64,000 nucleotides of DNA from contig CALKXV010000021.1 in assembly GCA_938005545.1 (NCBI GenBank), positions 1 through 64,000 of the forward strand, read 5' to 3'. The position numbers and the translations under genes were made by a program. The notes under the pieces were generated by a model. It worked only from the letters and a program-made list of their open reading frames with translations, had not been told where the DNA came from and did not search any database. The DNA is from an uncultured Paracoccaceae bacterium (GTDB lineage: Bacteria; Pseudomonadota; Alphaproteobacteria; Rhodobacterales; Rhodobacteraceae). This document shows, piece after piece, positions 35,126 through 43,838 of the stretch (position 1 is its first letter; every line of letters starts with the position of its first letter).

Positions 35126-36319
35126 ATGAGCACCCAACCCACACTCCGACTGCGCCCCAAAACTGACCCTCGCCGGATAAAGCGGGGGTTTCCGTGGGTC
35201 TATCACAACGAAGCTGTGCTGGATCGGCGCAGCCGGTCTATGGCACCCGGCACGATTGCCAACTTGGAAGACGCTGATCGCAAGCCTTTGGGTCTTGTGG
35301 CCGTCAATCCGCAATCAAAGATCGTCGGACGGGTGCTGGATTTGAATGTGGAGGCAACAATCGACCGCGATTGGCTGTCACGCCGCGTTGAAAATGCGCT
35401 GTCCCTTCGCAGCCAACTCTATGACACGCCATTCTATCGCCTGATCCATGCCGAAGCTGACGGATTGCCGGGCACAATCGTTGACCGGTTTGGCGATATC
35501 GTTGTGTTTCAACCAAACGCCGCCTGGATAGACGTGCTGGCCGAAGATTTCGCGGCTGTTCTGGGCGCACTTCCGGGTGTGAACACAGTTCTGAAGAATG
35601 CCGGTGGTCGGGCGCGAACCCTGGAAGGTTTGGACGATGCCTCGCTTATCATGCAAGGTCAGATCGAGGGCCCCGTTCCCGTTTCGATGAATGGCGCAAC
35701 CTATTTGGCCGATCTGATGGGCGGGCAGAAAACAGGGTTGTTCTTCGACCAGCGTCCCAATCAGGCCTTTGTCGCTGGTTTGGCACGGAACACCGAGGTT
35801 CTGGATGTCTTTTCCCACGTCGGAGGCTTCGCGCTGGCGGCACTTGCTGGCGGTGCCACGCGCGCCTTGGCCGTGGATTCGGCGCAAACCGCTTTGGATT
35901 TGGCCCAACAGGGGGCCGAGGCGTCGGGCTTTGGCGACCGGTTTGAAACCCGCAAAGGGGATGCCTTCGATGTGCTGACAGCATTGGCAGGCGAAAGCGC
36001 AAGCTTTGGCACCGTCATTTGTGACCCACCGGCCTTTGCGCCCGCGAAATCGGCGCTTGAACCCGGTTTGCGCGCCTATGAAAAGCTGGCGCGGATGGCG
36101 ACACCACTGGTGAAACCGGGCGGGACTTTGACCCTATGTTCATGCAGTCACGCCGCTGGTCTTGATGCCTTTCGAACGGCGTCTTTGCGGGGCATTGCGC
36201 GGGCAGGGGGCAAGGCACAGGTTCTGCGAACGGGTTATGCGGGCCCCGATCATCCGATGCATCCGGCCTTGGCGGAAAGCGGGTATCTGAAGGCCATAAC
36301 GGTCAGATTTTCGCCGTGA
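35126..36319 (+). CDS. Class I SAM-dependent rRNA methyltransferase (RlmI-like)
   Basis: A 397-residue RlmI/PSRMT-type enzyme that methylates a cytosine or similar base in 23S rRNA. An N-terminal PUA domain (LRLRPKTDPRRIKRGFPWVY) precedes the linker domain (GLPGTIVDRFGDIVVFQ) and the Rossmann methyltransferase: GQKTGLFFDQRPNQ, DVFSHVGGFALAALAGGA and the catalytic region VICDPPAFAPAK, with TLCSCSHAAG near the end. The start at 35126 follows AAGGGAG. Its stop overlaps the GTG of the PIN gene by 4 nt. Confidence 0.92.
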   Translation: MSTQPTLRLRPKTDPRRIKRGFPWVYHNEAVLDRRSRSMAPGTIANLEDADRKPLGLVAVNPQSKIVGRVLDLNVEATIDRDWLSRRVENALSLRSQLYDTPFYRLIHAEADGLPGTIVDRFGDIVVFQPNAAWIDVLAEDFAAVLGALPGVNTVLKNAGGRARTLEGLDDASLIMQGQIEGPVPVSMNGATYLADLMGGQKTGLFFDQRPNQAFVAGLARNTEVLDVFSHVGGFALAALAGGATRALAVDSAQTALDLAQQGAEASGFGDRFETRKGDAFDVLTALAGESASFGTVICDPPAFAPAKSALEPGLRAYEKLARMATPLVKPGGTLTLCSCSHAAGLDAFRTASLRGIARAGGKAQVLRTGYAGPDHPMHPALAESGYLKAITVRFSP

Positions 36320-36861
36320 AGGTTGTTATCGACGCCTGCGTTCTGTTCCCAACCGTTTTGCGGGAATTGGTGCTGGGTGTCGCGGAAACCGGGCCGTTCG
36401 TGCCACTTTGGTCCGCACGTATTCTAGAAGAATGGCGGCGCGCGGCTTTGCGGCACGGTGCAGAAGATGCCGGAATTGCGGGTGTGGAGATTGCTCTGTT
36501 GTCCACACGGTTTCCCGATGCGGCGGTTCTGATCAATCCAGACACGGAAGCCCGGCTCAACTTGCCGGACCCGGACGATGTGCACGTCTTCGCGGCCGCC
36601 ATCGATGCCGGTGCGGACGAATTACTGACCCTGAACACAAAAGACTTCCCCACCAATGCGCTTGCCGCCGAAGGGGTGTTGCGACGTCACCCCGATGAAT
36701 TCTTGTTGGAATATTGGTCCGCGGATCAAAGCGCGGTTGAAACCGTCGTTGCATCCGTAATGGCGCGCGCAGAATCCCATGGCATTGATACGTCTAACCA
36801 ACGGAACCTACTGAAAAAAGCGCGGGTGCCGCGGTTTGCAAAAGCACTGGATCAGGGTTGA
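36316..36861 (+). CDS. PIN-domain protein
   Basis: A 181-residue PIN-fold protein. The metal-binding acidic residues are in VVIDACVLFP (first Asp), a glutamate in ILEEWRRA, and the pairs in DPDDVHVFAAAIDAGAD and TLNTKDFP. PIN proteins are Mg-dependent RNases, often VapC-type toxins. Here no antitoxin gene is adjacent: the gene is translationally coupled to the rRNA methyltransferase by a GTGA overlap. A role in RNA metabolism independent of toxin-antitoxin systems is therefore likely, though this is inference. It resembles the Rhodobacterales-specific PIN family annotated from Rhodobacter. It overlaps the M48 gene by 10 nt tail to tail. Confidence 0.85.
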   Translation: MKVVIDACVLFPTVLRELVLGVAETGPFVPLWSARILEEWRRAALRHGAEDAGIAGVEIALLSTRFPDAAVLINPDTEARLNLPDPDDVHVFAAAIDAGADELLTLNTKDFPTNALAAEGVLRRHPDEFLLEYWSADQSAVETVVASVMARAESHGIDTSNQRNLLKKARVPRFAKALDQG

Positions 36862-37547
36862 GACACCGCCGCCCAGCGGGTTTCCAGCGTTTCAATCGCG
36901 GCGATGCGATCCGCCGTTTTCGGATGGCTCATCAACCAAACGGGCATCTTGGCTCCATGGGCGCCGGTCAGGGTTTCAAGCTTTAGAAACAATGACTTCT
37001 GCGGTTCGGTCCCGATACCGGATTTGACCAAAAGGGCCGAGGCATAGGCGTCAGCCTCGTATTCATCATTGCGCGACAAGCGCGCCGCCAGCATCGTCGT
37101 CAGCGCATTGGCGATCATCACACCGATACCCGGCAAGAAACGCCCCAGCACCATCATCAAAGCCGTGCGCAACGCGTTCTGGCCGGAAAAGTCGATCATC
37201 CGTCGCCTTGAATGGCCCAAAGCAACATGACCCAACTCATGGGCGATGACGCTAGCTAGTTCCTCGCCAGTAACCTCGCCATCACGGTATTTCTGATAAA
37301 AGCCGCGCGTCAGGAAAATGCGCCCATCTGGTGCGGCCAGCCCGTTCACGGGTTCAATTTCATAAAGATGAACACGAATTCGGGGTAAATCCAGCGCACC
37401 GGCCATCTGATCGGTCAGACGCTTCAGATCCGCATCCGCCAGTTCCGACGACTTTTCATCCAGCTCGCGCGCTGTGCTCCAAGCAGAAAACTTATACCGA
37501 ATAAGGCCATAGATGACAGCCAGCAGAATGGGCGCGAATTTGAACAT
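36852..37547 (-). CDS. M48 family zinc metallopeptidase, membrane anchored
   Basis: A 231-residue M48 peptidase. One N-terminal membrane helix (MFKFAPILLAVIYGLI) leads to the protease domain with the zinc motif H103-E-L-G-H107 and a third ligand in NDEYEADAYA; GLAAPDGRIFLTRGFY is typical of the family. It is a small HtpX/YcaL-like enzyme likely acting in envelope protein quality control. The start at 37547 is chosen because the longer frame to 37820 merely overlaps the VWA gene antiphase and shows no M48 features. It is the last gene of the MoxR-VWA block. Confidence 0.88.
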   Translation of the reverse strand: MFKFAPILLAVIYGLIRYKFSAWSTARELDEKSSELADADLKRLTDQMAGALDLPRIRVHLYEIEPVNGLAAPDGRIFLTRGFYQKYRDGEVTGEELASVIAHELGHVALGHSRRRMIDFSGQNALRTALMMVLGRFLPGIGVMIANALTTMLAARLSRNDEYEADAYASALLVKSGIGTEPQKSLFLKLETLTGAHGAKMPVWLMSHPKTADRIAAIETLETRWAAVSQP

Positions 37548-37621
37548 GGCGTTAATATGGGGTGTTTTCTGGATTTTCCAAGGCGGATTAGCGATGACGG
37601 TTTCACCAAAGGACAAGGGAT

Positions 37622-38806
37622 TTATCCAAGGCGCTTCATCCCACGTGTCAGCCCGTCCAGCGTCAAAGGCACCATGCGATCGGGGTCGATGGCCTGACGG
37701 ATCATCTGGATCGACTGGGTATAAGCCCAATGCGCTTCGGGCACGGGGTTGATCCAGATCGTGTCTGGCCATTGGGTGACCGCGCGTTTCAGCCAGACGT
37801 CGCCCGCCTCTTCGTTCCAATGTTCATTTGCACCGCCGGGGATCGCGACCTCATAGGGCGACATCGAAGCGTCGCCAACAAAGATGCACTTATAGTTCGA
37901 CCCGAACTTGTTCAGCACGTCCCATGTCGGGGTGCGCGCATTCCAGCGCCGGGCGTTTTCTCGCCAAACGCCTTCGTAAAGGCAATTGTGGAAATAGAAG
38001 TGATCGAGGTGTTTGAATTCGCTTCGCGCGGCAGAGAACAATTCTTCGACCATTTTGATGTAGGGGTCCATCGATCCGCCAATGTCCAGAAACAACAGAA
38101 CCCGCACCGCATTGCGCCGCTCTGGGCGGGTTTGGACGTCGAGGTAACCGTGTTCGGCTGTGGCGCGAATGGTACCGTCAAGGTCCAGTTCATCTGCGGC
38201 CCCTTCGCGGGCCCATTGCCGCAAGCGTTTCAGGGCCACTTTGATGGTGCGCGTTCCAATCTCGCGGGTGTCGTCCAGATCGCGGAACGTGCGTTTGTCC
38301 CAGACCTTTACCGCGCGTTGGTGGCGTGATGCGTCTTGGCCAATGCGCACGCCCTCGGGGTTGTAACCATATGCACCAAAGGGCGACGTTCCCGCCGTGC
38401 CGATCCATTTGGAACCACCCTGATGGCGTTTTTCCTGTTCCTTAAGGCGTTCGCGCAAGGTCTCCATCAGTTTGTCAAACCCACCCATAGCGTCGATTTC
38501 AGCCTTTTCAGCATCGCTGAGGTTGTTTTCGGCCAGTTTCTTTAACCAATCCTCGGGCAGGTTCAGCGCCTCGATCACCTCGGACACGGGAATGGTTTCC
38601 AAACCCGAAAAAGCGGCGGCAAATGCGCGGTCAAACCGGTCAAGATGGCTTTCGTGTTTGACCAGCGTTGTGCGGGCCAGAAAATAGAACCCATCGACGT
38701 CATAGGTGACCAAGCCGGTGTCCAATGCGGCCAGAAACGATAGGTGTTCGCGCGGTGAAACCGGCACCCCGTGGTCACGCAAGGTATTGAAGAAGCTTAA
38801 AAACAT
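37622..38806 (-). CDS. VWA-domain CoxE-like protein
   Basis: A 394-residue protein of the CoxE-like von Willebrand factor A family. The N-terminal half is helical (FFNTLRDHGVPVSPREHLSF); the C-terminal half is the VWA domain with a MIDAS motif D241-I-G-G-S245 (FLDIGGSMDP), a slight variant of DxSxS, and CIFVGDASMSPYEVAIPGG. Such proteins act with MoxR AAA+ ATPases as metal-insertion or protein-remodelling pairs. A MoxR ATPase gene is 3.5 kb upstream on the same strand. Its ATG overlaps the stop of a hidden small membrane gene (TGATG). Confidence 0.9.
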   Translation of the reverse strand: MFLSFFNTLRDHGVPVSPREHLSFLAALDTGLVTYDVDGFYFLARTTLVKHESHLDRFDRAFAAAFSGLETIPVSEVIEALNLPEDWLKKLAENNLSDAEKAEIDAMGGFDKLMETLRERLKEQEKRHQGGSKWIGTAGTSPFGAYGYNPEGVRIGQDASRHQRAVKVWDKRTFRDLDDTREIGTRTIKVALKRLRQWAREGAADELDLDGTIRATAEHGYLDVQTRPERRNAVRVLLFLDIGGSMDPYIKMVEELFSAARSEFKHLDHFYFHNCLYEGVWRENARRWNARTPTWDVLNKFGSNYKCIFVGDASMSPYEVAIPGGANEHWNEEAGDVWLKRAVTQWPDTIWINPVPEAHWAYTQSIQMIRQAIDPDRMVPLTLDGLTRGMKRLG

Positions 38807-38973
38807 CAGCCAGCAAGTCGTTCCAGAAAAAGCGTCAGGAAGACACCCAGCAAAGCGAATGCAATCCCGTATCCGGCAGCGTATTGAAGCAGATCCAAAC
38901 GGTTACCATTGCGTCTTTTGGCACTGGTTAAGCCAAGGATGACGCCCACAATGGTTGAGGCAAGAACGATCAT
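38806..38973 (-). CDS. Small two-helix membrane protein
   Basis: A 55-residue protein with two hydrophobic helices (MIVLASTIVGVILGLTSA and YGIAFALLGVFLTLFLE) joined by a basic loop KRRNGNRLDLLQ. Its ATG overlaps the stop of the DUF2927 lipoprotein gene by 4 nt (ATGA), and its TGA overlaps the ATG of the VWA gene. The double overlap shows that it is a real, translationally coupled member of this operon. No homologous family is recognised. It could anchor the VWA protein at the membrane, which is inference. Confidence 0.8.
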   Translation of the reverse strand: MIVLASTIVGVILGLTSAKRRNGNRLDLLQYAAGYGIAFALLGVFLTLFLERLAG

Positions 38974-40331
38974 GCGGGGCCTCCGGGCGCTCGGGATCTC
39001 GGTGAAATGGCGGCGATTTCGCCGGCGCGGTTTCGTACTTCGGTATCGCTGCCAAAGCCATAGCGCGCCCAGCCCAAGGCTTCGCGCCGCGTGCGGTTTG
39101 AATCGCGAGGTCTGCCTTGCAATATCTGTGCTTCGGCCTTCACCAACAAGAGCAACGACAGTAACGCGGCATGTTCCGACCGACGGGTCACACCAAGGTA
39201 ACGGTCAACGATGTCGATGGCGGTTTCGGCGCGCCCGGACGACAGGTTGAATGCCGCCAGCTGCAGCCCCACGTGGGCGGCCTGGACCGCTGTGTCGGGG
39301 CGGCGGTCATAGATCTGTCCGGCAGCCTGAAACGCATTGACGGCCGTTTGGGGTTGGGTTGTCAGGCTTAACCGCCCAAGCCAATAGTACGACAATGCCA
39401 AACGATCCGGTGACCCGCTGGAACGCGCCAGCAGAACCGCGCGTTCTGCTGCCAATCGTCGCCGTGATCTGTCGCCGCGTGGCATGGTTGCATCGTTGAT
39501 GGCTTGCATCCATTCGATCGGGGGCCGGATTGCACGTCCTATCGGGCCACGTCCGCCGCTTGGGTTAAGACGTGCCAGAATAGCCGGTAAGCGGCGCGCC
39601 ACCTCGGCTTCGCTCATGCCGGTTTGGAGCGCCGGATCATAATGGGCCCGCAGGATCAGCATGTCGTAACCCGTTAGAACGGTGTGGAAATTGTCATCGT
39701 TGAAGATGCTGTCGTTCAACCGGTAGAGGTCGTTCACCGGCCCCAAGGCTTGGGCGATTTCTTCATGGAGACAGTCCCGCACCTCTTGGGGGGAAACATC
39801 GCGCGGCAAAAAAATCGCCATCTGTCGCCGCTCGGTCAGTTGGGTCCAAAAGGTGCCGGGGTCGTTGCGACGGGCGCGGTATTCTTGCCAGCTTGCAACG
39901 TTTGGGCGCACAAAACAAGCCGCCGACGGGGCCACGCGTTGGATCTGCGCGCGGTTCACGGGTTCGACCACAATGTTTCCGGCGATGCCGCTTGGGGCTC
40001 GCTGAATGTTCAGGCCCGCTTCTTGTCGGAACCGGGACAGCAGACGATCAAGATCAGGGTCCAGAGTGTTCGGGGCAGGGCCGCGCACTTCGACCAAAAT
40101 CGGGCCTTCGAACCGGCTGAAAACGGGCAACCGGCCACCGTTTTCCAGCTTAAAGGCCAAATCAAGGAAATCGCGCCCGATCCGGGCGTTTGATTGTCTG
40201 GGCGGCGTCGGGGCTACTTGGGCAAAGGTTGCCATGGGCGGCAGATCAATGCCCGGTCCCGCGCGCCTGCTGGTTTCGGTCGTCGCGCAGGCCGACAGAG
40301 CGAAAGCCGCAAGAATTAGCACAGGACGCAT
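38970..40331 (-). CDS. DUF2927 family lipoprotein
   Basis: A 453-residue lipoprotein: the signal ends in the lipobox LSAC (C15). The DUF2927 domain follows, with CLHEEIAQALGPVNDLYRL and SIFNDDNFHTVLTGYDMLIL; the H-E-E-x-x-Q arrangement recalls metallopeptidase helices, but no enzymatic role is known. The C-terminal 150 residues are helical and repeat-like (LALSYYWLGRLSLTTQPQTA, AAFNLSSGRAETAIDIVDRY), consistent with TPR-type repeats. The ATG at 40331 overlaps the TGA of the upstream GNAT gene; a GTG one codon earlier is possible. Confidence 0.85.
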   Translation of the reverse strand: MRPVLILAAFALSACATTETSRRAGPGIDLPPMATFAQVAPTPPRQSNARIGRDFLDLAFKLENGGRLPVFSRFEGPILVEVRGPAPNTLDPDLDRLLSRFRQEAGLNIQRAPSGIAGNIVVEPVNRAQIQRVAPSAACFVRPNVASWQEYRARRNDPGTFWTQLTERRQMAIFLPRDVSPQEVRDCLHEEIAQALGPVNDLYRLNDSIFNDDNFHTVLTGYDMLILRAHYDPALQTGMSEAEVARRLPAILARLNPSGGRGPIGRAIRPPIEWMQAINDATMPRGDRSRRRLAAERAVLLARSSGSPDRLALSYYWLGRLSLTTQPQTAVNAFQAAGQIYDRRPDTAVQAAHVGLQLAAFNLSSGRAETAIDIVDRYLGVTRRSEHAALLSLLLLVKAEAQILQGRPRDSNRTRREALGWARYGFGSDTEVRNRAGEIAAISPRSRAPGGPA

Positions 40332-40777
40332 CACGCGGGCCGTCCGTATTTGATAAAGGGGCTCAAGGTACCGATCCGATCATAAAGCTTGCGGGCTTCG
40401 GTGTTGAAGTCTTGTGTCAGCCAATAGACCGATGGCGCGCCTTCCAGATCAGCCGCTTCATAGACCGCTTCGATCAAAGCACGACCAACGCCCGTGCCGC
40501 GCACATCCGGATCGGCATAAAGATCTTGCAGATAGCACACGTTTTCGATTTTCCAGCCATGTCGATGAAAGAGATAGTGTGCAAGTCCGCTGGGTCGACC
40601 ATCGACTTCGGCAATCAACCCGTTGAAATCCTTTGGATCATCGCCAAGAAGCCGCTTGAAGGTTGTGGCATAGACCGCATCGCTGACGGTGCTGTCATAA
40701 AACGCCAGATAATCTGTCCAAAGACGGCACCAATGGGCTTCGTCGTCTTGAACCAAGGGGCGAACGTGGCAGGTCAT
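40331..40777 (-). CDS. GNAT family N-acetyltransferase
   Basis: A 148-residue GNAT enzyme using acetyl-CoA. The binding loop is DPDVRGTGVGRALIEAVYEAA split over the strand and helix, with CYLQDLYADP before it and VYWLTQDFNTEARKLYDRIG after it. This order is typical of small-molecule or peptide acetyltransferases. It is translationally coupled to the DUF2927 gene downstream (TGATG). Substrate unknown. Confidence 0.9.
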   Translation of the reverse strand: MTCHVRPLVQDDEAHWCRLWTDYLAFYDSTVSDAVYATTFKRLLGDDPKDFNGLIAEVDGRPSGLAHYLFHRHGWKIENVCYLQDLYADPDVRGTGVGRALIEAVYEAADLEGAPSVYWLTQDFNTEARKLYDRIGTLSPFIKYGRPA

Positions 40778-40835
40778 GGTCTTTGACTATCTGGTTTCCA
40801 GGATCGGTTCTATAGCGCTTTGCGAAGCAGGCGCG

Positions 40836-42170
40836 TCAAGCTTTCGGCAAGACCTGCCGGGTGCCGAGGCCGACACCAACCACAACCATCCCCAAAGCGA
40901 TCCAATTGACCCCAAGCGCATTGTCGGCCCCGATACCCGATAGGGCCATCATGACAAGGCCGCCACAGGTCAAAAGTGCGCCAAATGAGGCTGCCAACGG
41001 CCCCGGAAGCTTGTCTGAGCCTACCTTTGAAGCGCCCTCAAAGCGCATGAAGATCAGCACAAAAGGTATTAATACCACGACAAAAACCGCGATCCATACT
41101 GGACGCATGGCCCACCAGAACCCGCTTCCGGGTTCCATTTTAATTCCCAGTGAGCCAAGCCAGTAAGCGGCGCCAACAGAAAAGATCAGAGCTGTCATAT
41201 GCCAAAGATAAACAGTCATAATCATCTGGTTCAAAACGATTACGGCAGCCCAAGGGCTGGTACGTTTCAACCATGAATTGGCAGCCCCTTCGACCAACAG
41301 GATGACGCCGATCTGCACAAATCCAATGGCCAGCATCGCAACAGTAGGTGGCAGCGTATTCGACACCTCTTCGCCCGGCACCGAGACCATCGAGATGGGA
41401 TAACCGGATTGCGTCAGCAAGTACCAAAGCCAGACAACGCCAAATAAGGTCAGCGCGACGGCCGCAAATCCTTTGCGCCCTGCATTGTGCCACCAATAAC
41501 CCAATTGGTGCACTGCCAGCCATACGAAGCCATAGTTTGACCACCGCAACCAGCCTTGCTCGTGGTTGAATGCCAGATAATCGACAAGGACCGCGCCCAA
41601 CACCAAAAGCACCACGGACCAAAGGCCCAACCGTTCCCACACCCACCAAGACACAGGCACCGCGATGGTGATCATGATGTAGACGGCCAAAAACCAGATC
41701 GGAACAAGGGCCGCCTGGGTTACTTCTTTGACGCGCGCAACGTCCATTCCATATTGCGTCGCAACCACCGCCAAAACAGCCCAGACGATCACCAAAGGCA
41801 CTGTGGGCACCAGCAAACGCGTCAATCGGGTCGCGGCCCAGGTGCGTTTCTTTTCGGGATCGCGCAGGGCCGATTTCCACGACAGAGAGTTCGAAAACCC
41901 GCCAACAAAGAAAAACACCGGCATCACCTGGGCAATCCAGGTCGCGTATTGCGTCCATGGCTGTTCGGCCAGAAGGATCGAAAGTTCAAGCCCATTGCCA
42001 CGGTCGACGGCTGCAACCAGCAACCAATGGCCAAGAATGACAAAAAGGATGGCGATGGCGCGGTAAAGATCGATGGCGCGATTGCGGGCCTCGGGCGTGT
42101 TCTCAGCGGCCCATTTTGCCTTTGGCCATAGACCGCTGGGCATGTCTTTCACGCTAGGTGCATCCGCCAT
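40836..42170 (-). CDS. Acyltransferase 3 family membrane protein
   Basis: A 444-residue integral membrane O-acyltransferase (Acyl_transf_3/OafA-like). The key histidine is in AILFVILGHWLLVA and the conserved arginine region in KKRTWAATRLTRLLVPTVPL; about ten hydrophobic helices follow. Such enzymes acetylate surface glycans, lipids or antibiotics. The start at 42170 follows GGAGC at a good distance; the longer frame to 42263 has no family match. It lies between MoxR (135 nt upstream) and GNAT (58 nt downstream), all in one orientation. The sugar or lipid acceptor is unknown. Confidence 0.85.
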   Translation of the reverse strand: MADAPSVKDMPSGLWPKAKWAAENTPEARNRAIDLYRAIAILFVILGHWLLVAAVDRGNGLELSILLAEQPWTQYATWIAQVMPVFFFVGGFSNSLSWKSALRDPEKKRTWAATRLTRLLVPTVPLVIVWAVLAVVATQYGMDVARVKEVTQAALVPIWFLAVYIMITIAVPVSWWVWERLGLWSVVLLVLGAVLVDYLAFNHEQGWLRWSNYGFVWLAVHQLGYWWHNAGRKGFAAVALTLFGVVWLWYLLTQSGYPISMVSVPGEEVSNTLPPTVAMLAIGFVQIGVILLVEGAANSWLKRTSPWAAVIVLNQMIMTVYLWHMTALIFSVGAAYWLGSLGIKMEPGSGFWWAMRPVWIAVFVVVLIPFVLIFMRFEGASKVGSDKLPGPLAASFGALLTCGGLVMMALSGIGADNALGVNWIALGMVVVGVGLGTRQVLPKA

Positions 42171-42305
42171 TAAACTGCTCCAGACCCAATCGCCTTTAAA
42201 CGTGCAGAAAACCTGACGCCCCAATGTTCCATAAGCAACGCTTGGCCACGCAAAACGTACCATTTTTGGTGAACTGTGGCTTTTGCGCGAAAGAGTGCCT
42301 ATGAC

Positions 42306-43145
42306 TTAGCGTTCGCCACGGTTCATGAAGGCAAGTCGTTCGAACAAGGCCACATCCTGTTCATTCTTCAACAAAGCGCCGTGCAGCTTCGGCAAGGTGT
42401 TTTTTGCGTCCCGTGCAAGGTCTTCGGGCGTAAGATCCTCGGCCAATATCAACTTCAGCCAATCCAGAACCTCGGAAGTTGACGGCTTCTTTTTAAGGCC
42501 CGGCGTGTCTCTGATGTCGAAAAACTGCGTCAATGCAGCCGTCAGCAACCTGTCTTTGATGCCCGGATGATGCACTTCGACGATGGCGCGCAACGTCTCC
42601 ATTTCGGGAAAGCGGATGTAGTGAAAAAAACAGCGGCGCAAAAAGGCATCCGGCAGCTCTTTTTCGTTGTTCGACGTGATGATGACAATGGGGCGCTGAA
42701 CGGCTTTGATGGTTTCGCCGGTTTCGTAAACGTGGAACTCCATTCGGTCGAGCTCTTGCAGCAGATCGTTTGGAAACTCGATATCCGCCTTGTCGATTTC
42801 GTCGATCAACAGAACAACACGCTCTTTTGCAGCAAAAGCCTCCCAAAGCTTGCCGCGTTTGATGTATGCGCCGACATCTTCAACTTTACCGTCGCCCAGC
42901 TGACTGTCGCGCAAACGGCTGACGGCATCGTATTCATAAAGCCCCTGCGCCGCGCGTGTTGTGGATTTCACGTGCCATTCGATCATTTTCAAGCCCAAAG
43001 CGCCGGAAATCTGCTGCGCCAGCTCTGTCTTACCGGTGCCGGGTTCGCCTTTGACCAAAAGCGGACGTTCCAGCGTAATGGCCGCATTCACAGCAATCGC
43101 CAGATCATCGGACGCAACGTAACGTTCAGTGCTCTCAAACCTCAT
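42306..43145 (-). CDS. MoxR family AAA+ ATPase
   Basis: A 279-residue MoxR-type ATPase. Walker A is GEPGTGKT (residues 33-40), Walker B VVLLIDEIDKAD, sensor 1 IVIITSNNEKELPDAF, and the lid has ARDAKNTLPKLHGALLKNEQ. MoxR proteins work as chaperones or metal-insertase motors with VWA partners. A CoxE-like VWA gene is in the same block, separated by the acyltransferase, GNAT, lipoprotein and small membrane genes. It is divergent from dksA with about 200 bp between them. Confidence 0.93.
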   Translation of the reverse strand: MRFESTERYVASDDLAIAVNAAITLERPLLVKGEPGTGKTELAQQISGALGLKMIEWHVKSTTRAAQGLYEYDAVSRLRDSQLGDGKVEDVGAYIKRGKLWEAFAAKERVVLLIDEIDKADIEFPNDLLQELDRMEFHVYETGETIKAVQRPIVIITSNNEKELPDAFLRRCFFHYIRFPEMETLRAIVEVHHPGIKDRLLTAALTQFFDIRDTPGLKKKPSTSEVLDWLKLILAEDLTPEDLARDAKNTLPKLHGALLKNEQDVALFERLAFMNRGER

Positions 43146-43343
43146 TAGGGCCTCAATTTTTTCAATGTTTTGCGGGGCGACCCTAACCTGTGCGAATTAA
43201 CCCATCAAGGGCGCGCATTCGTGTAGTGACAAGCCAGAAGTGATCGGGTATCAGCCGCCCATGATCAGGTGCTCTATAGGCCGAGCCAGTAACAATGACC
43301 CCTTGCCCGGGACGTTTTTAGAATGAAAAAAAAGGGAACAAAA

Positions 43344-43766
43344 ATGAAGGCAGAAGTCATTCTCTCGGATGATTATCGCCCTACTGAAGATGAGCCGTTC
43401 ATGAATGAACGCCAGCTTAAGTATTTCCGCCAGAAGCTTATGGATTGGAAGGCTGATTTGCTGGATGACAGCAAAAGCACCATCGAAGAGCTACAGCAAT
43501 CTACACGTAACATTCCCGATATTGCGGATCGCGCGTCTGAAGAAACCGATCGCGCGCTTGAGCTGCGCACGCGGGATCGTCAACGCAAGCTGGTCTCAAA
43601 AATCGACGCGGCCATTCGGCGGATCGACGAAGGCGAATACGGGTATTGTGAAGAAACGGGCGAACAGATCTCGCTGAAGCGGTTGGATGCACGGCCTATC
43701 GCCACGCTGTCGCTTGAGGCTCAGGAACGTCACGAGCGGGCCGAAAAGGTCCACCGCGACGACTGA
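43344..43766 (+). CDS. dksA: DksA-type RNA polymerase regulator lacking three zinc cysteines
   Basis: A 140-residue DksA, which binds the secondary channel of RNA polymerase and, with ppGpp, controls rRNA and amino-acid promoters. The coiled-coil tip motif D59-x-x-D62-x-A64 is intact (NIPDIADRASEE). In the zinc-finger region only C102 remains of the four cysteines; the others are T105, S123 and A126. Rhodobacter sphaeroides DksA is known to work without the full zinc site, so this one is probably functional and less redox sensitive. The start at 43344 (MKAEVILSDDY) follows AAAGGGAAC. A strong terminator follows. Confidence 0.93.
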   Translation: MKAEVILSDDYRPTEDEPFMNERQLKYFRQKLMDWKADLLDDSKSTIEELQQSTRNIPDIADRASEETDRALELRTRDRQRKLVSKIDAAIRRIDEGEYGYCEETGEQISLKRLDARPIATLSLEAQERHERAEKVHRDD

Positions 43767-43787
43767 TTTGCCAAGTATGGAATTCCG

Positions 43788-43822
43788 CGCCCGTCTTGTT
43801 TTCGATCAAGGCGGGCGTTTTT
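43788..43822 (+). terminator. Terminator of dksA
   Basis: An 11-bp stem with one G-U pair, CGCCCGTCTTG/CAAGGCGGGCG (43788-43798 with 43807-43817), followed by TTTTTGG. It lies 21 nt after the dksA stop and just before the monooxygenase ATG at 43839. Confidence 0.88.
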
Positions 43823-43838
43823 GGTTTTGGGCGCCGCG

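Noticed and set aside
36316-36861. VapBC toxin-antitoxin system
   Set aside because: The PIN gene has no adjacent antitoxin and is coupled to an rRNA methyltransferase gene.
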